Both the position numbers and the translations under genes were made by a program. The notes beneath the pieces are model-generated. The model was not told the DNA's origin and did no database searches. It saw only the letters and a list, made by a program, of their open reading frames with translations. Shown here piece by piece: positions 7,962 through 16,358 of a stretch of DNA of 32,690 nucleotides (within the stretch, counting starts at the first letter, position 1; each line of letters opens with the position of its first letter). Origin of the DNA: a virus; the IMG/VR virus record IMGVR_UViG_3300042465_006006, positions 1 to 32,690 of that record. One strand, 5' to 3'.

Positions 7962-8480
7962 ATGCCGCTCAAAATGGGAAAATCACAGAAAACGATCTCA
8001 TCGAATATTTCTGAGATGATCCATGCCGGCCATCCGCAGGATCAGGCAGTAGCCGCGGCTCTATCAACAGCGCGGCGTTCGCGCGCAGAAGGCGGAGATC
8101 TTCCTGACGCGCCTGAGAAGGACAAAGTTCACGTTGGCCCAATCCATAGCAATGTGTCTGGCAGGACTGATCATTTACCTATCCACGTTCCTTCTGGCTG
8201 CTATGTTATTCCGGCTGATATTGTTTCCTCTCTTGGAGAGGGCAACACGATGGCTGGCTTCCGGGCGCTAAACAAAGTCTTTGGCCGGCAGGTCTATGGC
8301 GGCGGGGAAGCGACTGAAATCGTCGCGGCTGGCGGCGAATATATTGTCACGCCGGAATCTCTGCAGGATATATTTGGGGATATGGATCTCGCGCATAACG
8401 AGATGGACAAGTTTGTGAAGCTGGCGAGAGCGCAGCTGATCAATACACTGAAAGCGTTACCGGGGCCACGCAAGGATTAG
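7962..8480 (+). CDS. Phage protein of unknown function (DUF6496-like N-terminus)
   Basis: Start taken at 7962 (MPLKMGKSQK), just after the previous stop at 7957. An upstream in-frame ATG at 7902 would overlap the preceding gene by 56 nt and is not supported. The 172-residue product begins with a SQKTISSNISEMIHAGHPQDQAVAAALS segment. Similar short helical blocks recur in many phage structural-region genes. The C-terminal half is mixed (VHVPSGCYVIPADIVSSLGEGN, AAGGEYIVTPESLQDIFGDM) and ends with a helix. No enzyme motif is seen. Position suggests a minor virion or assembly protein. Confidence 0.55.
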   Translation: MPLKMGKSQKTISSNISEMIHAGHPQDQAVAAALSTARRSRAEGGDLPDAPEKDKVHVGPIHSNVSGRTDHLPIHVPSGCYVIPADIVSSLGEGNTMAGFRALNKVFGRQVYGGGEATEIVAAGGEYIVTPESLQDIFGDMDLAHNEMDKFVKLARAQLINTLKALPGPRKD

Positions 8481-8493
8481 GAAGGGACTTGCG

Positions 8494-8988
8494 ATGAGTG
8501 AAGAGGTAAAAGTTAGGATAGGGACAAAAGATGATATCCACGCCGTAATGGAACTTGCCGTTCTGGCATGCCGCGAAAACGGGATATCTGTCCCCAACAC
8601 AGAAAAGCTTTTGGCCGACGTTTGGGCTGGATTGACGCAGGACTTTGGCGTCATGGGCCTGATCGGCGAGCCGGGTCAGCAACTAGAAGGCTTGGTTTTG
8701 CTCAGAATCGGAACCTTGTGGTATAGTGATGATCCAATAATAGAAGAAAAATGCGTCTTTGTTCACCCGGAATTTCGCAGCGCCAAGGGAGGAAGGGCTC
8801 GTAAGCTTTGCGAATTTGGAAAAAAAGTTTCGGATGAACTTGGAATACCTCTTGTCATCGGCGTTGTCTCTAACACCCGAACGAGAAGTAAGGTAAAGAT
8901 GTATGAGCGGCTCTTTGGTCAACCGGCCGGGGCATATTTCCTCTACGGCGGCAAGACCGGCGAGTGGCATCAAGAGGCGGCAGAATAA
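8494..8988 (+). CDS. GNAT-family N-acetyltransferase
   Basis: A 164-residue protein with the GNAT layout. It has an N-terminal helix (VRIGTKDDIHAVMELAVLACREN) and a beta-hairpin core (GLVLLRIGTLWYSDDPIIEEKCVFVHPEFR), where VHPEFR is the usual strand-4/acetyl-CoA-loop junction. Motif A follows, with a modified pyrophosphate loop (RSAKGGRARKLCEF). Next come ELGIPLVIGVVSN and a C-terminal YERLFGQPAGAYFLYGGK. It would transfer an acetyl group from acetyl-CoA to a small molecule or protein. Phages often carry a GNAT gene among structural genes, with unknown target. A good ribosome-binding site (AAGGGAC) precedes the ATG. Confidence 0.75.
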   Translation: MSEEVKVRIGTKDDIHAVMELAVLACRENGISVPNTEKLLADVWAGLTQDFGVMGLIGEPGQQLEGLVLLRIGTLWYSDDPIIEEKCVFVHPEFRSAKGGRARKLCEFGKKVSDELGIPLVIGVVSNTRTRSKVKMYERLFGQPAGAYFLYGGKTGEWHQEAAE

Positions 8989-9023
8989 TGATCTGCACAC
9001 CGACTGCGATTTGGAGCCTGTAA
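8988..9023 (+). CDS. Tiny reading frame between GNAT and ejection genes (doubtful)
   Basis: An 11-codon frame (MICTPTAIWSL) overlaps the GNAT stop by 1 nt, has GAGGCGG upstream at normal spacing, and stops exactly before the ATG at 9024. Several short-tailed phages have internal virion proteins that begin with an 'MC.P' stretch, so this could be a remnant or a coupling leader peptide. It may also be chance. No more can be read from 36 bases. Confidence 0.2.
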   Translation: MICTPTAIWSL

Positions 9024-12000
9024 ATGGGTAGCAAAACTTCAACCGCTCCTATTAATCCCTTCATGCCGCAGTCGGTGCAATCGACCCAGATTCCGCCGGA
9101 AGTTCGCGCCGCTTATCAAAAGGCGATAGGTCGCGCAGAGCAGGTCTCGCAGACGCCCTTCCAGCGCTATTCAGAAAGCCCGGAAGCTTTTGTCGCGCCC
9201 CTCACGGGAACGCAGCGGCTTGCTACCCAGAACATCATGCAGCAACAGCAGGCGGCGCAGCCTTTCTATGGCGCCGCAGCGGGCCTGACGGGACTGGCCG
9301 GCACGACGTCGGCGCCTGAGATCGTCGGCAAATATATTTCGCCTTACACCAGTTCGGTCGCTCTCCCTACGATGGCTCTTCTGGGCCAGCAGCAGGGCCA
9401 GCAGCGCGCCCAGCAGCAGGCGGAAGCCATCAAGGGCGGCGCCTTCGGCGGTGAGCGCGCCGGTCTTCAACGCCAGCTTCTTCGCGGCCAGCAGGATCTC
9501 GCTACCGGCAAGACGATGGGCGACATCATGCAGGCCGGCTATGCGCCGGCGATGCAGGCGGCCCAGACGGATCTCGCGCGCCAGCTTCAGGCCGGCGGCC
9601 AATTCGGCACGTTAGGCGCTGGCGCCCAGCAGGCTGGCCTGCAGGCGGCGCAGGCGCTTATGGGCGCCGGCACTGTCGAGCAGCAGACGCAGCAAGCTGG
9701 ACTTCAGGCGCTCTATAACCAGTTCCTGCAAGAGCGCGCATATCCGTTCCAGACGTCGCAGTTCTATACTGGCGCCGTCACTGGCGCCGGGCCACTGTTT
9801 GGATCGACCCAATACAATTGGCAGCAGCCGCAATATCAGCCCTTCTTCTCCGATCCGCGTCTCAAGCAGGGTCTGGGGCAGGCATACGCGCGCGGCGGCG
9901 AGCCTGAGCGGGTAGGCCAGCTGGATAGCGGCGAGGGCGTCTACAGCTACCGCCTTACGGATCCTCGCACGGGCCAGACCGGCCCTGCGCAGATTGGCCT
10001 TATGTCTGACGAAGTGCGGCCGGATGCGGTCGCACGCGACCCGCAGACCGGCTATGACGTCGTCGACTATGACCGCGCGACTGAAAACGCCCGCATGGGC
10101 GGCGCAGTCATCGACATGGAGCCGGGCAAGGATTATTGGCGCGGCGGCTATTCTGCCGGCGGCTATGCCGATGGCGGCCTGACAAGCGGCGAAATGTCCG
10201 CCTTGGCCGAAGCGCACAGGAAGATGTATGGCGGCCTTGGCGGCGCTATGCCGGGCCTCTATGGGCAGGAAGCCGGCGCTATGCCGGGAGGCGGCACAAA
10301 GGGCTACGTCCCGTCGACCGCTATCCAGCCGGGTCGCCTTCTTGCACCCTCTTCTCCTCCCCCGATGCAGCGGCCGCCTGAACAGACTGGCCTTGGCGAA
10401 CTTATGTCGACCGGAGAAAAGCTGGTCGGATATGGCGAGAAGATTGGCAAAGCAAAAGACTTCCTTGGCGGCACGAAAGACAAGGCAGGCGCGCTGTCGA
10501 GCATTAAGAGCCTTCTTGGCTACGCCGATGGCGGCGCTCCTGATTACTTCCCCAGCGAAGTTCTCGAATCGCAGAAACCCGGCGAACTTGAAAAGCCGAA
10601 GGAAGACCGCAGTCAATCTTCGGGCCAGCAGCAGAGCGGCCTTGGGCAGGCTATCGGCATGGGCAAGGATCTTGTGTCGATTGGAAGCGGCATCGCCAGC
10701 ATGCTTGGCATGTTCTCCGACCGTCGCCTGAAGCAGGGTCTGGGCTACGCCGATGGCGGAGTTAAGCCGGAAGAAGAGAGCGACGCCGACAAGACTTGGC
10801 GCCGCATGATCCATCGCGAATCCGGCGGTCATCAATTTGATAAAAGCGGTGAGACGCTAACATCGCCGAAGGGCGCCGCAGGCATTGCGCAGGTTATGCC
10901 CGGCACGGCTCCCGAAGCCGCCAAGCTTGCTGGCGTTGAATATGACCCGGTGAAATATCGTCGCGATCCTGATTACAACGAAGCGCTTGGCAAAGCCTAT
11001 TACAATAAGCAGCTTTCCGACTTTGGCAGAACCGATCTCGCCGCAGCTGCGTATAATGCCGGCCCCGGCGCTGTCCGTCGTGCGCTTGCGCGTTCCGAAG
11101 CGACCGGCCGCGACTATCTGAACTACCTGCCGCAAGAGACGCAGAAATATGTTGCTGGCGTCATGGGCGGCGGCGACTTCGACCTGTCCAAGCTTCCGGC
11201 CGGCGCGCGGTCTTTCCGCGCTTCGTCTGAAGGCGTCGGCCCGGCGCGCGAAGTTCTAAGCCGCTCGTCTGTTGCGCCCAAAGACCGCAGCTTTACGGAA
11301 GAGATCTCCGAGCGTCCTGAGCGTCTGGTTATCCCGGCGCTGATGGGCCTTGGCGCTATGGCGTCATCCCCCAGCCGCTTCCTTGGCTCCGCTATCCTGC
11401 AAGGCGTTGGCGCTGGCGCCAAGGGCTATCTGGATATGGGCACGACGCTGGAAGAACAGGAGAAGCTGCGCGCCGAACAGGAACTGCTGCGCTCGCAGGG
11501 TATGCTTACCCGCGAAGAAGCGGAGAAGGTGCCGGCAGAGACGTTCCGCGTCCTGCAGGAAGCCCGCGATCTTGGCTTCAAGAACTTTGGCAGCGCCGAA
11601 AATCCGAACTGGTTCGTCCAGCTGTCGGATGGCAGCATGAAGCCGCTTTACGAATGGATGGAGAGCGGCGAGCCGCTCGCCGGCGGCAGCGCGGCCGCGG
11701 AACTTGCGCGCCAGATTCACCGCGGCTTGTCGACCACGGGCTCCGCTGTTACTCCCGCAGCGCGTCAAGCCCCCGGCCCGGCAGGGACGCCTGTAGGAGG
11801 CGGCCCCGCAGCCCCTGCAGGCGCTCCCGGCGCCGCAGACGTTCCGAAATTGCCGCCTGTAAAGACGACCGCAGTTCCTCCTGCGCCGGCTCCGGCGCCG
11901 AAGGCTGCGGCTATCCCCGGCGTTAATTTCGACGAAGGCTCCGCGAAGGCTGCTGCGGCAGAAACGCGCAATCTTCAGAGAAGCGCCGACCAGCCCGTCA

Positions 12001-12719
12001 TCCGCACGGCGTCTCGCGAATATATCGAAGGCGCCAATCGTGACGCCATGTCCGCCAATCAGCAGAAGATCTTCTACAATGAGATGGCGGATATCGTAGC
12101 AAAGGCTTCAAGCGGCAAACTGCTCGCGGCTCCCGGCCCCGGTTATGAATTTACGTCTGACGTGATTGGCGCTCTAAATCGCGCTGTTCGCGCTATCCCC
12201 GGTCTCGACGCTGGCGAGAACTTCTTTGGCAACGCCAAAGAATATAATGACGTCATGACCAAATTGACCACGCTGCAGGCGCAGGCCGCAGCGAAGGGCG
12301 CCGATCAGAAAGCCGTCGGCGCGCTTATCGCCAACATGGAAGCGCTCCCCAATCTGTCTAAAGAGCCGGGGGCAGCCGCTCAAGTGGCGGCCTCAAACAT
12401 GATTACCAATCAGAAGGCGATTGACCGCAAACGTCATGCTGATGAATGGGGCAAAATCAGCCGCGGTATTTATTCTGGCGCAATGTCAGACTTTGAGGGC
12501 AAAAACGACTCTGCGAAATATGCCGAAGAGCAGAATGCGATTAAGAGCATGCTGCTTGATAGAGGCGACAAAGAAAAGCGCGTTGCGCCCGGATCCGTCG
12601 TCTTTGAGATGATGAAACAGCGCAAGGTTAGCCCTGAACAGATCGACGAATACTTTGAGCAAAGGTATAATATCCCGAAAGAGCGGCACATGAGCCGTTA
12701 CTTCTTGGGAGCCCGATAA
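9024..12719 (+). CDS. Large DNA-ejection/internal virion protein with lytic transglycosylase domain
   Basis: A 1231-residue protein, probably ejected with or ahead of the DNA. Residues 1-270 are Gln/Ala-rich (QQQQAAQ, GQQQGQQRAQQQAE). Residues 274-350 contain FSDPRLKQGLG and a YSYRL...IGLMSDEVRPDAV...GYDVVDYDRA pattern that resembles an S74 intramolecular-chaperone domain. Then come low-complexity Gly/Pro stretches with repeated GYADGG motifs and a second FSDRRLKQGLG at 564-574. Residues about 590-712 are an SLT lytic transglycosylase domain: HRESGG with the catalytic Glu599, then GAAGIAQVMPGTA and AAAAYNAGPGAVRRAL. A Pro/Ala-rich linker lies near 900-960, and a helical C-terminus follows. 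It would cut a hole in peptidoglycan during genome entry. It overlaps the next gene by 1 nt. Confidence 0.85.
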   Translation: MGSKTSTAPINPFMPQSVQSTQIPPEVRAAYQKAIGRAEQVSQTPFQRYSESPEAFVAPLTGTQRLATQNIMQQQQAAQPFYGAAAGLTGLAGTTSAPEIVGKYISPYTSSVALPTMALLGQQQGQQRAQQQAEAIKGGAFGGERAGLQRQLLRGQQDLATGKTMGDIMQAGYAPAMQAAQTDLARQLQAGGQFGTLGAGAQQAGLQAAQALMGAGTVEQQTQQAGLQALYNQFLQERAYPFQTSQFYTGAVTGAGPLFGSTQYNWQQPQYQPFFSDPRLKQGLGQAYARGGEPERVGQLDSGEGVYSYRLTDPRTGQTGPAQIGLMSDEVRPDAVARDPQTGYDVVDYDRATENARMGGAVIDMEPGKDYWRGGYSAGGYADGGLTSGEMSALAEAHRKMYGGLGGAMPGLYGQEAGAMPGGGTKGYVPSTAIQPGRLLAPSSPPPMQRPPEQTGLGELMSTGEKLVGYGEKIGKAKDFLGGTKDKAGALSSIKSLLGYADGGAPDYFPSEVLESQKPGELEKPKEDRSQSSGQQQSGLGQAIGMGKDLVSIGSGIASMLGMFSDRRLKQGLGYADGGVKPEEESDADKTWRRMIHRESGGHQFDKSGETLTSPKGAAGIAQVMPGTAPEAAKLAGVEYDPVKYRRDPDYNEALGKAYYNKQLSDFGRTDLAAAAYNAGPGAVRRALARSEATGRDYLNYLPQETQKYVAGVMGGGDFDLSKLPAGARSFRASSEGVGPAREVLSRSSVAPKDRSFTEEISERPERLVIPALMGLGAMASSPSRFLGSAILQGVGAGAKGYLDMGTTLEEQEKLRAEQELLRSQGMLTREEAEKVPAETFRVLQEARDLGFKNFGSAENPNWFVQLSDGSMKPLYEWMESGEPLAGGSAAAELARQIHRGLSTTGSAVTPAARQAPGPAGTPVGGGPAAPAGAPGAADVPKLPPVKTTAVPPAPAPAPKAAAIPGVNFDEGSAKAAAAETRNLQRSADQPVIRTASREYIEGANRDAMSANQQKIFYNEMADIVAKASSGKLLAAPGPGYEFTSDVIGALNRAVRAIPGLDAGENFFGNAKEYNDVMTKLTTLQAQAAAKGADQKAVGALIANMEALPNLSKEPGAAAQVAASNMITNQKAIDRKRHADEWGKISRGIYSGAMSDFEGKNDSAKYAEEQNAIKSMLLDRGDKEKRVAPGSVVFEMMKQRKVSPEQIDEYFEQRYNIPKERHMSRYFLGAR

Positions 12720-14542
12720 TGGCTAATCCTCTTCTCGACTATTCATTCGAAGAGACGGCAGAGGAAAAGCCCGCGCGCCGTGAGCCTGCAAGGCGAGAGC
12801 CTGAGCGAGCTCCGGCGGCGTCGAGCAATCCGCTTTTCGATTACAAGTTTGAAGAATCGGGATATCCGAAAGACCAATACAAGACGATGGGCTATGGCGA
12901 AGTAGCCGGCCGTGCGCTCAAGGCTTTCCCGGAGAGCGCAGTCACGACTGCAAAGTCGATGATTGAGCCGTTTTATCCTGAGAATATCCCCCAGACGGCC
13001 GTCAATCTTGGGCAGCTTGGGTATGGCGCAGCGTCTAAAGCGCTTGGCGCTTTGGGCTATGAAGAAGAGCCAGCCAAGAAGGCAAGCGACGAAGCCGTCA
13101 TCAATGCCGTGATCTCGCACTACAAAGACAAATACGGCTCGACCGAAGGCTTCAAAAAGGCTTTTGCTGAAGACCCTGTTGGCGTGCTTGCCGACATCGG
13201 CGGCGTGGCGACTGGCGCCGGCCGCTTGCCGGGCATGGCCGGAGCAGCTGGCCGCGCTGTTCAGTCTGCGACACTTGCGCCTTTCACCGCCCCGCTCAAA
13301 GCGGCGAAGACTGTCGCTGGCGTTGTGCCGGCGACGATTATGGGCGGCCTTCATACCGCTTCCGGTCTTTCTTCAGAGACCCTGCAGGCGGCTCGTCAAT
13401 CCGGCCATACGCTCAATCCGGCTTTCTGGGAATCGGCTTCTGGCGCCGTAACGCCTGAGCAGGTCGTCAAGAACGTCCGCAATACGATCAACGACGTCGT
13501 CAAGGAAAGAAGCGAAAACTATCTTTCCGGCATGGCCGACATCAACGCCAGAAACGATATTCTGCCGTTCAATGCGGTAGAGAACGCGCTTCTTGACGCG
13601 CGCCGTCGTGCCTATTCTGGCCCGGAAGGCATTGAAGTCGACCCGAACGCTGCTGCAGCGATTTTGGAAGCGACTCAGAAGGTCAATGAGTTTAAGCGCG
13701 CTGCAGCCGAAAATCCCTACTATCAGACGATGGAAGGATTTGATGATCTGAAGAAGGCGCTTGATCGGATCGGCGACAAATACGTCGATCCGGCGTCAAA
13801 AGACATCATTTCGAACGCGAGAAATGCGGCCAAGCAGACTATTGCGTCGAAAGATCCGCGTTACGCAGACATCATGGACGAATACGCGAACGCCAGCAAA
13901 GACATTCGCGAATTTGAAAAAGAACTGATTGCGCGCAGTCAGGGACAGACGACAGGTCGCGATCTTCGTGCTTTGCTTCGCGCTCAGAAAAATCCATACA
14001 AGAAAGAACTTCTTGATGAGTTGGAGGCTCGCAACCCTGACATCGGCGCCCATATCGCCGGGCAGGAACTGGCGCAGGCGCATTCGCCGCGGTTGACCCA
14101 GACGCTCGCCGGCGGCCTGATGGCCGGCGTTGGCGTCAAGGCGCTTCCGGCGCTGGCGATGACTGTTCCGTCAATCGCGGCCAAGACTGCATATGGCATG
14201 GGTCGTCTTGAACGGCCATTCAAGCTTCCGGGGCAGTGGCTTGAAAGCATGGCTCCTACTTCATTGCGTGAGCCAATGCCGTCTATGCCGGAACTATCTA
14301 CTCCGGGCGCTGTCGCAGGACAGACGAAGCTTCAGCAGCCAATCGAAGGCAATGTTTCCTTTATGCCTGAAGAAGACCGCACGCAGCGAGCCAGCGGCGG
14401 CCGCGTCGGCATGACAGCGCAGAAGCTTCTTGCGCAGCTAATGCGTGCGCATAAGATATCTCAGGAAGAAACAAAGCCGCTTCTTGAACAGCCTGACGAA
14501 GCAGTCGCAAAGGCGCTTGCAGTCGCCAACGAAAACATTTGA
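12719..14542 (+). CDS. Putative second internal/ejection virion protein
   Basis: A 607-residue, mostly helical, Ala-rich protein. It starts 1 nt inside the stop of the transglycosylase protein (TAATG), indicating coupled synthesis. The N-terminus has a duplicated short motif, NPLLDYSFEE (residues 3-12) and NPLFDYKFEE (37-46), separated by an Arg/Glu/Pro linker. The middle has long amphipathic helices (residues about 240-420). A Gly/Ala hydrophobic region (GGLMAGVGVKALPALAMTVPSIAA) near 463-490 could insert in a membrane. The C-terminus (RASGGRVG...LLEQPDEAVAKALAVANENI) resembles tails I associate with structural proteins of phages from Rhizobiales. Its role in the DNA-ejection channel is inferred from neighbours. 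Confidence 0.6.
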   Translation: MANPLLDYSFEETAEEKPARREPARREPERAPAASSNPLFDYKFEESGYPKDQYKTMGYGEVAGRALKAFPESAVTTAKSMIEPFYPENIPQTAVNLGQLGYGAASKALGALGYEEEPAKKASDEAVINAVISHYKDKYGSTEGFKKAFAEDPVGVLADIGGVATGAGRLPGMAGAAGRAVQSATLAPFTAPLKAAKTVAGVVPATIMGGLHTASGLSSETLQAARQSGHTLNPAFWESASGAVTPEQVVKNVRNTINDVVKERSENYLSGMADINARNDILPFNAVENALLDARRRAYSGPEGIEVDPNAAAAILEATQKVNEFKRAAAENPYYQTMEGFDDLKKALDRIGDKYVDPASKDIISNARNAAKQTIASKDPRYADIMDEYANASKDIREFEKELIARSQGQTTGRDLRALLRAQKNPYKKELLDELEARNPDIGAHIAGQELAQAHSPRLTQTLAGGLMAGVGVKALPALAMTVPSIAAKTAYGMGRLERPFKLPGQWLESMAPTSLREPMPSMPELSTPGAVAGQTKLQQPIEGNVSFMPEEDRTQRASGGRVGMTAQKLLAQLMRAHKISQEETKPLLEQPDEAVAKALAVANENI

Positions 14543-14550
14543 GGTAATCG

Positions 14551-15345
14551 ATGACCGCCAAGACAGGACTTTCTCAACCCGCGATTGGCGCTGCTGGCGG
14601 CGCCGGCGGCTGGGGCACGACGCTAAACAATAACTTTGGCATTTTGGACAATGCTCTTGGCGGCAACGTAAACCTGAATATGGCGGCTGGCGATACGACA
14701 TTAAGCGCGTCGCAGGCCCAAAATGCGATGGTCGTCGTCACCGGCCTTACAGCGGCTAGGAATCTGGCGATTGGCACAGGCACTGTCGGAACTTGGGTAA
14801 TCTATAACAACAGTTCCTATACCCTTAATGTTTATGCCGCTCTTTACTCTGGCGCTGTTGCGTCAATTCTTGCCGGTAAGACAGGTCTTGTGTTTAGCCC
14901 TGACGGATCGAACGTATATGAAGCGCCGAACAACTATGTTTTGCGCACCGGCGACACGATGACCGGCAGCTTGGCGCTCCCGTCAAATGGTCTGAACGTC
15001 GGATCAGGGCAGCTGCAAGTTTCAGGTGGCAGCGTCTTTTCGACTGGATCTTTTCAGGCGAACGCCAACGTCACGGCTCTTTCCGACGAGCGCGTCAAGG
15101 AAGATATTGAGACGATTGAGGGCGCGCTTGATAAGGTTCTCGCCATGCGCGGCGTGCGCTACCGCAGAACAGATATTGGCGAGACTCAGGTCGGCGTTAT
15201 CTCTCAGGAAGTGCAGAAAGTCGTTCCTGAAGCTGTGATTGAAAGCGACGATGGCATGCTGCATGTCGCCTATGGCAATCTTGTCGGCGTCCTGATTAAC
15301 GCCATCAAGGAACTTGAAGATCGTGTTCGTAAGTTAGAGGGCTAA
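14551..15345 (+). CDS. Tail fibre protein with C-terminal S74 chaperone
   Basis: A 264-residue fibre-type protein. The N-terminal 25 residues (GLSQPAIGAAGGAGGWGTTLNNNFGILD) look like a virion-attachment segment. The middle is beta-rich and repetitive and includes the fibre motif RTGDTMTGSLAL. The C-terminus from about residue 175 is an intramolecular chaperone/peptidase S74 domain: LSDERVKEDI with the Ser178/Lys183 dyad, then YRRTDIGETQVGVISQEVQKVVPEAV, ending in a trimerising helix (ELEDRVRKLEG). Such domains help fibres trimerise and then cleave themselves off. GAGG lies 6 nt upstream of the ATG. It probably binds the host surface. Confidence 0.85.
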   Translation: MTAKTGLSQPAIGAAGGAGGWGTTLNNNFGILDNALGGNVNLNMAAGDTTLSASQAQNAMVVVTGLTAARNLAIGTGTVGTWVIYNNSSYTLNVYAALYSGAVASILAGKTGLVFSPDGSNVYEAPNNYVLRTGDTMTGSLALPSNGLNVGSGQLQVSGGSVFSTGSFQANANVTALSDERVKEDIETIEGALDKVLAMRGVRYRRTDIGETQVGVISQEVQKVVPEAVIESDDGMLHVAYGNLVGVLINAIKELEDRVRKLEG

Positions 15346-15346
15346 T

Positions 15347-16141
15347 ATGCCGACATATCTTCCGGCCAGCGGTTCTATCAACATCAATGGCGGCGATTCG
15401 CGCGCTATCAATAACATCTTTGGGCCCGCCAATGGCGTTCCTGCAACAGGCAATAACCTTTTGGCCTATGTCGGCGTGCGTTGGTATAAGGCAGACGCAT
15501 CGACGGGGACGTTCTCTGCGCCTGTGACCATGCCCGGCGACTTTTATGGCAAGGGGCCTATCAGCCCTGTGACGGGCGGCAGCTACAGCCTTTCGGCGCC
15601 TACTGGCGGCTCTTCTTCGGCTCCTTTCACCGTTCCCCTATATAGCATCATGACAATTACGCTTCGCGCTGGCGGCGGTGGCGGCGGTGGAGGGGACGGA
15701 AATAATAAAGCAGGAACCAACGGAACTCCGGGGAACACAAGTTCTTTTGCAGGAGGCTCTTATGGTTCTCCTGCTTTTGGCGGGTCTGGAGGAGCTTATA
15801 ACGGGGCCCCTAGCGGCCCGGCGGCATCAGGCGCCGGATCTGATGGAAACCCGCCCGGAGGAACTGGCGGCCCTTCTGCGTTCACCGGATATAATGCCGG
15901 CCAGCCGGGCGGCGCTGGCGGCAGGTCTGTCTTGACCCTTTACAATCCTGTTCCCGGAAATCCGCCTCCTTATGGCCCTCCGGTTGGGTCGACTGTGACG
16001 GTTACGGCTGGCGGCGGCGGCCCCGGCGGCGCTGGCGCTGAAGGTATTTCGCCTTGGCCTTGGTTCCCGGGGTTCATTATTAACTCTCCCGGCGGCGGCG
16101 GTTCTGGCGGCAACGGAAGCGTTTTTATTCAATGGTCTTGA
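15347..16141 (+). CDS. Glycine-rich tail appendage/adhesin-like protein
   Basis: A 264-residue protein directly after the fibre gene. The first 110 residues look like a beta-structured base (LPASGSININGGDSRAINNIFG, FSAPVTMPGDFYGKGP). From about residue 108 on it is dominated by Gly: an eight-Gly run, then GGSG/GGTGG/GGAGG blocks, and a terminal VFIQWS strand. This resembles phage adhesins that use packed polyglycine helices as receptor-binding tips, and Gly-rich C-terminal repeats in other tail proteins. It probably determines or tunes receptor recognition. The final 13 nt overlap a convergent gene on the other strand. The polyglycine-helix interpretation is inference. Confidence 0.65.
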   Translation: MPTYLPASGSININGGDSRAINNIFGPANGVPATGNNLLAYVGVRWYKADASTGTFSAPVTMPGDFYGKGPISPVTGGSYSLSAPTGGSSSAPFTVPLYSIMTITLRAGGGGGGGGDGNNKAGTNGTPGNTSSFAGGSYGSPAFGGSGGAYNGAPSGPAASGAGSDGNPPGGTGGPSAFTGYNAGQPGGAGGRSVLTLYNPVPGNPPPYGPPVGSTVTVTAGGGGPGGAGAEGISPWPWFPGFIINSPGGGGSGGNGSVFIQWS

Positions 16142-16335
16142 TTATCCGACCAAGTCTTCTTTGGCCGGATATAGCAAAGCGCATAATGGTCTTTGCAATA
16201 TGACCCTTGAGACGTTCTTTCCCCGCAATATCTGACGGGCTTATCTTCTTCAGATATTATGAATCGGCAGGTAAATAGGCCAAGACGCATGATCGAAATG
16301 CCTTTCTCGCGTTCTGGCAGCTTTGGCTTATACAT
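16129..16335 (-). CDS. GcrA-like zinc-knuckle protein
   Basis: A 68-residue protein that resembles the C-terminal part of GcrA, an alphaproteobacterial sigma70-interacting cell-cycle activator. A CRF(x)n...VRYCGE...GSYCKDHYALCY pattern presents Cys and His residues spaced for a small zinc site, as in GcrA's CRWP...FCG....YC..H region. GcrA's N-terminal helix-turn-helix is absent, so this could be a decoy or adaptor that touches sigma70, or simply a short relative. GGGAAAG lies 6 nt upstream of the ATG. It is the last gene of the leftward cluster, converging on the tail appendage gene with a 13-nt overlap. Family likeness is reasonable; function is inferred. Confidence 0.5.
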   Translation of the reverse strand: MYKPKLPEREKGISIMRLGLFTCRFIISEEDKPVRYCGERTSQGSYCKDHYALCYIRPKKTWSDNQDH

Positions 16336-16358
16336 ATCAATCTTTCCCGGATATATAA

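Noticed and set aside
9612-10835. 407-codon frame on the minus strand
   Set aside because: It lies wholly antisense to the ejection-protein gene, whose codon bias and Gly/Ala-rich low-complexity composition open the opposite frame. It has no domain features and no ribosome-binding site that fits neighbouring genes.
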